Assembly: GCA_030038035.1 (NCBI GenBank)
Contig: JASHPP010000437.1
Span: 1-9,265, forward strand
Direction of reading: 5' to 3'
From: Trebonia sp.
GTDB taxonomy: Bacteria > Actinomycetota > Actinomycetes > Streptosporangiales > Streptosporangiaceae
Length of the DNA stretch: 9,265 bases
Position 1 is the stretch's first letter. Each line of letters opens with the position of its first letter. Below, piece by piece: positions 5,186-9,265 of this stretch. A program made the translations under genes and the position numbers. The notes beneath the pieces were generated by a model that had not been told where the DNA came from, ran no database searches, and was given only the letters and a program-made list of their open reading frames with translations.

Positions 5186-5375
5186 TTGGCTCCCTTCCCT
5201 GGTTTGCTGCTGACAGTTCTTTCAACCCCTCGGGCGGCCTTCTCGCCCTACCGGCCCGGCTCCCGGCGAGTTCCTGTTCGAGCCGTTTAAGGCTCCCGTC
5301 GCCCTGGCCGCCCATCGCATACCGCGGCCTGTACTTGCCGCGAACGCGGCGCCTGCCCGGACGGTAGTCACTCAT
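5142..5375 (-). CDS. Possible small basic protein, 77 aa
   Basis: Weakly supported. The ATG at 5375 opens a frame that overlaps the start of the ATPase gene by 44 bases, as expected for coupled genes. However, no good ribosome-binding site precedes it, and the last third simply shadows the ATPase 5' end. The product is Arg-rich at the N-terminus (MSDYRPGRRRVRGKYRPR) and has a helix-like LKRLEQELAGSRAGRARR segment (about residues 29-46). This could suit a small DNA-binding protein such as an excisionase or copy-control factor, but no family is recognised. Codon third positions are GC-rich in the non-overlapping part, which favours coding. Confidence 0.35.
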   Translation of the reverse strand: MSDYRPGRRRVRGKYRPRYAMGGQGDGSLKRLEQELAGSRAGRARRPPEGLKELSAANQGREPSGRSSHISDDSSAI

Positions 5376-5447
5376 CCGGCCCCATCGCCGCGCCCTCCCG
5401 GCCCCTGTGGGCCTCTGCCCGTGATCTCATGCCGCCTCCCACTAGAC

Positions 5448-5480
5448 AAAAGGGCCGAACGAGGTGTCCGGCCCTACTTT
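5448..5480. terminator. Bidirectional terminator-like hairpin
   Basis: AGGGCCG (5451-5457) pairs with CGGCCCT (5469-5475). The minus strand then reads TTTTG, and the plus strand reads ACTTTCATTCT. It lies upstream of the leftward ATPase unit and just inside the presumed right edge of the accessory block. It could insulate the cox operon from element transcripts, or form a 5' leader hairpin if transcription starts at the TAGAAT box described next. Confidence 0.5.
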
Positions 5481-5483
5481 CAT

Positions 5484-5514
5484 TCTATCATGCGTTCGAT
5501 TCATCTGAATGAAC
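5484..5514 (-). promoter_or_regulatory. Candidate -10 box with adjacent palindrome (leftward promoter/operator)
   Basis: On the minus strand TAGAAT (5489 to 5484) resembles a -10 box. Just upstream, GTTC-ATTCA and TGAAT-GAAC arms (5494-5503 and 5506-5514, with one extra G at 5498) make a near-perfect palindrome over the expected -35 area. No convincing -35 hexamer is visible. An operator controlling the ATPase unit is the simplest reading. Confidence 0.35.
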
Positions 5515-5569
5515 AGGCGTGCCCGCCGAGGCGGGGCGAGTGCCCGTACGATGCCGGACAGCCCGTTAG

Positions 5570-5625
5570 GTCAGCCGGAAGTCAGCGTGACAACAGGGAA
5601 AGCCAGTGAATGACAGGAGATGACA
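5570..5625. repeat. Cluster of short GTCAGC / TGACAG repeats
   Basis: GTCAGC occurs at 5570-5575 and 5581-5586 (11-base period), TGACA at 5588-5592, and TGACAG at 5611-5616 and 5621-5626 (10-base period). Their shared core TGAC (or its complement GTCA) appears about once per helical turn. This is the pattern expected of a multi-site protein-binding region, such as integrase arm sites or a regulator array. It lies next to the possible element junction near 5638-5667. Confidence 0.35.
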
Positions 5626-5639
5626 GAGTGTTCGCATGT

Positions 5640-5866
5640 TCGAATCCCATCGTTTTACCTGGCATCGGGTGATATGAGCAGGGTGTTCCCTGGTACCGCT
5701 TGACATTTCGGGATAAGGAAAGCGGGCGAGCGGAACGGACGGACAGCGCGGAGCGGCGCGATCCCGGCGCGGCGCGGCACTGTCTGGCTGGCGGGGTCTG
5801 GTGCGATCTCCCGCGCTCGTTTTACGGTGAACCTCAGGCGCATCTGCGACGGCAAGGAGGCCGTGT
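5640..5866 (+). promoter_or_regulatory. Upstream region of the cox-like operon
   Basis: No gene is seen. The stretch contains TTGACA at 5700-5705 without a recognisable -10 box at 16-19 bases, and a GC-rich segment (5739-5783) where GACAG and CTGTC could close a long imperfect hairpin. CGTTTTAC occurs twice (5651-5658 and 5818-5825). The operon promoter should lie here, because the accessory block to the left is transcribed mostly in the other direction near the junction, but its boxes cannot be fixed by eye. Confidence 0.3.
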
Positions 5867-6334
5867 ATGAAGATCAGCGTGAACGTCGACGGCGTGCGTT
5901 ACGACGACGACGTCGAACCCCGGGTGCTGCTCGTGCATTATCTGCGAGAGCAGGCTGGGAGGACCGGCACACCCATCGGCTGCGACACCTCCAACTGCGG
6001 CGCGTGCACGGTCTTGATGAACGGCCGGTCGGTGAAAAGCTGCGCGGTGCTCGCCGTGCAGGCCGACGGGGCCGAGATCACCACGATCCAGGGGCTGGCG
6101 AACGGGGAGCTGCACCCGCTGCAGCGGGCCTTCCACGAAGAGCACGCGCTGCAGTGCGGCTACTGCACGCCCGGCATGATCATGGCCGCGGCCGACCTGC
6201 TGCGCGACAACCCGCACCCGACCGAGGAAGAGGTCAGGGACGGGCTGGAGGGGAACCTGTGCCGCTGCACGGGGTACCAGAACATCGTCAGGGCCGTGCT
6301 GAAGGCCGCCGGGAGCGCGGGGGTGCCGGCATGA
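5867..6334 (+). CDS. coxS: Molybdenum hydroxylase small subunit, [2Fe-2S] protein (CoxS-like), 155 aa
   Basis: The iron-sulfur subunit of a xanthine dehydrogenase-family (CO dehydrogenase-like) enzyme. It passes electrons from the molybdenum site to FAD in the cytoplasm. The N-terminal plant-ferredoxin-type domain has Cys39, Cys44, Cys47 and Cys59 ([10 protein letters not shown], then C). The C-terminal all-helical domain has Cys97, Cys100, Cys132 and Cys134 (CGYC and CRC), binding the second cluster. All eight ligands are present, and the length is normal for CoxS. The ATG at 5867 follows AGGAGG (5855-5860) with 6 bases of spacing. The gene overlaps coxL by ATGA. It is the first gene of the operon as seen here. 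A TTGACA at 5700-5705 lacks a matching -10 box, so the promoter is unresolved. The symbol denotes family, not proven CO oxidation. Confidence 0.95.
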   Translation: MKISVNVDGVRYDDDVEPRVLLVHYLREQAGRTGTPIGCDTSNCGACTVLMNGRSVKSCAVLAVQADGAEITTIQGLANGELHPLQRAFHEEHALQCGYCTPGMIMAAADLLRDNPHPTEEEVRDGLEGNLCRCTGYQNIVRAVLKAAGSAGVPA

Positions 6335-8781
6335 CCACGCAGACCGCCGCGCCCGAGGTCGGCAAGGCCAGGGCCCGCAAGGAAGACGCCCGCCTGATCA
6401 CCGGCCAGACCAACTGGACCGACAACATCACGCTGCCCGGCCAGGTGTACATCGCGTTCGCGCGCAGCCCGTACGCGCACGCGCGGATCACGGCCGTGGA
6501 CCTGTCGGCCGCCCGGGAGGCGCCCGGCGTGGTCGCCGTGTTCTCCGGCGCGGACCTGGCCGCCGAACAGGGCAGCCTGCCGTGCGCGTGGCCCGTCACG
6601 CCCGACATCGTGATACCCGCGCACCCGCCGATGGCGGTCGACACCGTGCGGTACGCCGGCGAGATCGTCGCCGCGGTCGTGGCCAGGGACCGGTATGCCG
6701 CCGCCGACGCGGTGGAGCTGATCGATGTCAGCTACGACCCGCTTGAGCCGGTGCTCGACATGGAGGCCGCGCTGCGGCCGGATTCGCCGCAGGTCCACGA
6801 GGCCGGCAACAAGTCCTACACGTGGACGCACGAGAACGGCGACCTGGACGCCGCGTTCCGCGACGCGCCCGTGGTGCTCGAGCGCACCTACCGGCAGCAG
6901 CGGCTGATCCCGTGCGCGATGGAGCCCCGCGCGGTGGTCTGCGCGCCGGTCGGCGACGAGTACACGATGTGGTCGGCGACGCAGATACCGCACGTGCTGC
7001 GGGTGATGCTCGCGCTCGTCACCGGCATCGGCGAGCAGAACCTGCGGGTGATCGCGCCGGATGTCGGCGGCGGCTTCGGCTCCAAGCTCCAGGTGACGGC
7101 CGAGGAGGTGCTCGCGCTGCTGTTCGCCCGCAGGCTCGGCCGCCCGGTGAAGTGGACCGAGTCACGCTCGGAGGGCAACGTGGCCGTGCACCACGGGCGG
7201 GACCAGATCCAGCGGATCCGGCTGGCCGCGGACGCCGACGGGCGGCTGCGCGGGCTGTCCGTGGACCTGCTCGCGGACATGGGGGCGTACCTGATGCTGG
7301 TCACCCCGGGTGTTCCGCTGCTCGGGGCGTTCATGTACAACGCGATCTACAAGATGGACGCCTACCGGTTCAACTGCACCGGGGTGTTCACCACGAAGAC
7401 CCCGACCGACGCCTACCGCGGCGCCGGGCGGCCCGAGGCGACCTACGCGATCGAGCACATCATGGACGACCTGGCCTTCACGCTGGGCGTGGATCCGCTG
7501 GAGCTGCGCGAGCGGAACTGGATCAAGCACGAGGAGTTCCCGTACACCACGATCTCCGGGCTGACCTACGACTCGGGCAACTACGAGGCGGCGACCGCGC
7601 AGGCGCGCGCGCTGTTCCGCTACGACGACCTGCGGGCCGAGCAGGCGGCGCGGAACGCCGCCGGCTCGCCGGTGCGGCTCGGCATCGGGATCTCGACCTT
7701 CACCGAGATGTGCGGGCTCGCGCCGTCGCGGGTCCTCGGCTCGCTGTCGTACGCGGCCGGCGGCTGGGAGTACGCCTCGATCAGGATGCTGCCCACCGGC
7801 AAGGTCGAGGTCGTCACCGGGACGAGCTCGCACGGCCAGGGTCACGAGACCGCCTGGTCGCAGATCGTCGCGGACCAGCTCGGCGTGCCGTTCGAGGACA
7901 TTCGCGTCCTGCACGGGGACACCCAGGTCGCACCCAAGGGCATGGACACCTACGGGTCACGGTCGCTCACGGTCGGCGGCACGGCGCTGGTGGAGGCCTG
8001 CGGCAAGGTCAGGGAGAAGGCCCGGGTCATCGCGGCGGGCATGCTGGAGGTCTCGCCTGCTGACCTGGAGTGGGATTCCGGGCGGTGGTCGGTGCGCGGC
8101 GACCCGGAGCAGGGCAAGACGATCGGCGAGATCGCGTTCGCCGCGTTCGCGGCGCACTCGCTGCCCGAAGGGGTGGAGCCGTCGCTGGACTCCGACGCGA
8201 CGTACGACCCGGACAACTTCTCGTTCCCGCACGGCACGCACCTGTGCGGGGTCGAGGTGGACACCGAGACCGGCGCCGTGCGGATCCGCTCCTACGTCGC
8301 GGTCGACGACGTCGGCGTCGTGGTCAACCCGCAGATCGTCGAGGGCCAGGTGCACGGCGGGATCGCGCAGGGCATCGCCCAGGCGCTGTACGAGGAGGCC
8401 GCCTACGACTCCTCGGGCAACCTGGTGACGGCGACGCTGGCGGACTACCTGCTGCCGTCCGCGGCGGATCTGCCGTCGTTCGTGACGGCGCGCACCACCA
8501 CGCCCTCCACGGGCAACCCGCTCGGCGTGAAGGGGGTCGGCGAGGCGGGCACGATCGCGTCCACGCCGGCTGTCGTGAACGCGATCATCGACGCCCTGCG
8601 GCCGTTCGGGGTCAGTGACGTGCCCATGCCATGCACTCCAGAACGGGTGTGGCGGGCCATCAGTTCCGGCGGCGGTGTTGCTGGCGGTCCCGGCGGCGGT
8701 GCTGGGCGCGGTGCTAGCGGCGGTGCCGGGCGCGGTGCTGGCGGCGGTGCTGGCGGCGGTTCGGAAGGAGCGGGCCGATGA
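6331..8781 (+). CDS. coxL: Molybdenum hydroxylase large subunit, form II CoxL-like, 816 aa
   Basis: The catalytic molybdopterin cytosine dinucleotide-binding subunit of a CO dehydrogenase/xanthine dehydrogenase-family enzyme. The start is ATG at 6331, overlapping the coxS stop. An open frame back to 5827 only shadows coxS. The N-terminal aldehyde oxidase a/b hammerhead domain begins around residues 15-30. Gln218 in SATQIPH and DVGGGFGSK (244-252) are cofactor-binding segments. The active-site loop is AYRGAGR (361-367), the form II signature, whereas true CO dehydrogenases have AYRCSFR with the Cu-binding Cys. GQGHET is at 502-507, and the catalytic base Glu738 lies in KGVGEAG. The substrate is therefore probably an aldehyde, purine or other compound, and CO is doubtful. 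The protein ends in a 37-residue Gly-rich tail built from four 24-base repeats, beyond the normal family end. It is coupled to coxM by ATGA. Confidence 0.95.
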   Translation: MTTQTAAPEVGKARARKEDARLITGQTNWTDNITLPGQVYIAFARSPYAHARITAVDLSAAREAPGVVAVFSGADLAAEQGSLPCAWPVTPDIVIPAHPPMAVDTVRYAGEIVAAVVARDRYAAADAVELIDVSYDPLEPVLDMEAALRPDSPQVHEAGNKSYTWTHENGDLDAAFRDAPVVLERTYRQQRLIPCAMEPRAVVCAPVGDEYTMWSATQIPHVLRVMLALVTGIGEQNLRVIAPDVGGGFGSKLQVTAEEVLALLFARRLGRPVKWTESRSEGNVAVHHGRDQIQRIRLAADADGRLRGLSVDLLADMGAYLMLVTPGVPLLGAFMYNAIYKMDAYRFNCTGVFTTKTPTDAYRGAGRPEATYAIEHIMDDLAFTLGVDPLELRERNWIKHEEFPYTTISGLTYDSGNYEAATAQARALFRYDDLRAEQAARNAAGSPVRLGIGISTFTEMCGLAPSRVLGSLSYAAGGWEYASIRMLPTGKVEVVTGTSSHGQGHETAWSQIVADQLGVPFEDIRVLHGDTQVAPKGMDTYGSRSLTVGGTALVEACGKVREKARVIAAGMLEVSPADLEWDSGRWSVRGDPEQGKTIGEIAFAAFAAHSLPEGVEPSLDSDATYDPDNFSFPHGTHLCGVEVDTETGAVRIRSYVAVDDVGVVVNPQIVEGQVHGGIAQGIAQALYEEAAYDSSGNLVTATLADYLLPSAADLPSFVTARTTTPSTGNPLGVKGVGEAGTIASTPAVVNAIIDALRPFGVSDVPMPCTPERVWRAISSGGGVAGGPGGGAGRGASGGAGRGAGGGAGGGSEGAGR
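8671..8766 (+). repeat. Four 24-base tandem repeats in the 3' end of coxL
   Basis: Units at 8671-8694, 8695-8718, 8719-8742 and 8743-8766 each begin GGCGGT and encode [24 protein letters not shown] and GGAGGGSE. Length and reading frame are kept exactly (8 codons), while point changes distinguish the units. Replication slippage in GC-rich DNA could have made them. They form most of the Gly-rich tail of the large subunit. Confidence 0.75.
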
Positions 8782-9265
8782 TCCCGGCGAAGTTTGACTA
8801 CGTGCGGCCTTCGTCCGTGGACGAGGCGGTCCGGGCACTGGCCTCCGGCGGCGACGACACCAAGGTGATCGCGGGCGGGCAGTCGCTGCTGCCGCTGCTG
8901 CGGATGCGGCTCGCCCGCCCTGACAGGCTCGTCGACCTCGGCGGTCTCGACGCGCTGCGGGGCGTCCGCGACGTCGGCGACGCGCTGGAGATCGGCGCGC
9001 TGACCACGTACTACGAGCTCACCCGCGACTGGCTGGTCAGGGAGCACTGCGGTTTGCTCGCGCAGGCCGCGGCGACCATCGCCGACCCGGCGGTGCGGCA
9101 CCGCGGCACGTTCGGCGGCGGGCTGGCGCACGCCGACCCGGCCGGGGACATGCCCGCCGTCGTCACGGCGCTCGACGCGACGCTGGTGGCACACGGGCCG
9201 TCCGGGTCGCGGGAGATCAGCCCGGCCGGCTTCTTCTCCGACTTCTTCACGACGTCGCTGTCGCC
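8778..9265 (+). CDS. coxM: Molybdenum hydroxylase FAD-binding medium subunit (CoxM-like), partial
   Basis: N-terminal 162 residues of the FAD subunit, cut by the window end; the family is usually near 280-300 residues. It carries electrons from the [2Fe-2S] clusters to the external acceptor. FAD-binding motifs are AGGQSLLP (32-39) and RHRGTFGGGLAHADP (107-121). In the second, Phe112 and Gly115 replace the more common Ile and Ser of TIGGS. The ATG at 8778 overlaps the coxL stop (ATGA), and GGAAGGAG (8763-8770) lies 7 bases ahead, inside the end of the coxL repeat region. The order S-L-M differs from the M-S-L order of the classical Oligotropha CO dehydrogenase operon. Later genes, possibly maturation factors, lie outside the window. 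Confidence 0.94.
   Translation, partial: MIPAKFDYVRPSSVDEAVRALASGGDDTKVIAGGQSLLPLLRMRLARPDRLVDLGGLDALRGVRDVGDALEIGALTTYYELTRDWLVREHCGLLAQAAATIADPAVRHRGTFGGGLAHADPAGDMPAVVTALDATLVAHGPSGSREISPAGFFSDFFTTSLS

Noticed and set aside
5421..5609. Plus-strand 62-codon frame near the right junction
   Set aside because: GTG start without a ribosome-binding site. It spans a terminator-like hairpin and a palindrome, which suggests non-coding sequence.
5631..5660. tRNA gene or tRNA 3' fragment at GTTCGAATCCC
   Set aside because: The bases flanking the T-loop-like word do not pair as a T-stem, and no anticodon or D-arm is found upstream. Kept only as a weak attachment-site idea.
5827..6330. Open frame extending the large subunit 168 codons upstream, starting at GTG 5827
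   Set aside because: It only shadows the coxS gene in another frame. The Arg-rich translation has no family features, and the ATG at 6331 gives the normal CoxL start and an ATGA overlap.
1..9265. CRISPR array, insertion-sequence transposase, rRNA genes
   Set aside because: No regular 25-40 base repeats with spacers, no transposase motifs and no rRNA-like conserved stretches were seen on either strand.

Overview
The window looks like chromosome of a high-GC actinomycete. Codons end mostly in G or C, Shine-Dalgarno sequences are AGGAG-like, GTG starts occur, and there is a tightly overlapping coxS-coxL-coxM gene set of the kind common in soil Actinobacteria. The exact genus cannot be read from the sequence.

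Layout. Positions 1 to about 5,650 look like accessory DNA, most likely an integrated plasmid-like or satellite-like element. A rightward unit (382-2108) carries three small unrecognised genes followed by a small serine recombinase, and ends at a clear rho-independent terminator (2135-2163). Facing it on the minus strand are a small helical protein (2239-2607), a structured non-coding stretch with a terminator (2637-2798), a two-gene unit of a 67-aa protein and a Cys-rich, acidic-tailed protein (2811-3625), a roughly 440-base hairpin-packed non-coding region (3698-4138), and a RecA-fold/RepA-type ATPase (4139-5185), possibly with a small basic ORF in front of it (5142-5375). From 5376 to 5866 there is no convincing gene, only hairpins, palindromes and short direct repeats. 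This is the probable right junction.

Positions 5867-9265 are the start of a molybdenum hydroxylase operon: the [2Fe-2S] small subunit, the Mo-cofactor large subunit and the FAD middle subunit (cut by the window end), joined by ATGA overlaps. The large subunit has the AYRGAGR loop of form II (CoxL-like) enzymes rather than the AYRCSFR loop of true aerobic CO dehydrogenase, so an aldehyde/xanthine-type or unknown substrate is more likely than CO.

How the parts fit. The left block has a site-specific recombinase, a helicase-like replication ATPase beside a structured non-coding region that could be an origin or a structured RNA, and unknown cargo. No integrase of the tyrosine or large-serine class, no primase and no transfer gene is visible, so the element is either partial, degenerate, or moved by the small recombinase. 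The most unusual observations are a hairpin leader repeated before two genes, the hairpin-dense block between 3698 and 4060, and four 24-base repeats encoding a Gly-rich tail on the large hydroxylase subunit.
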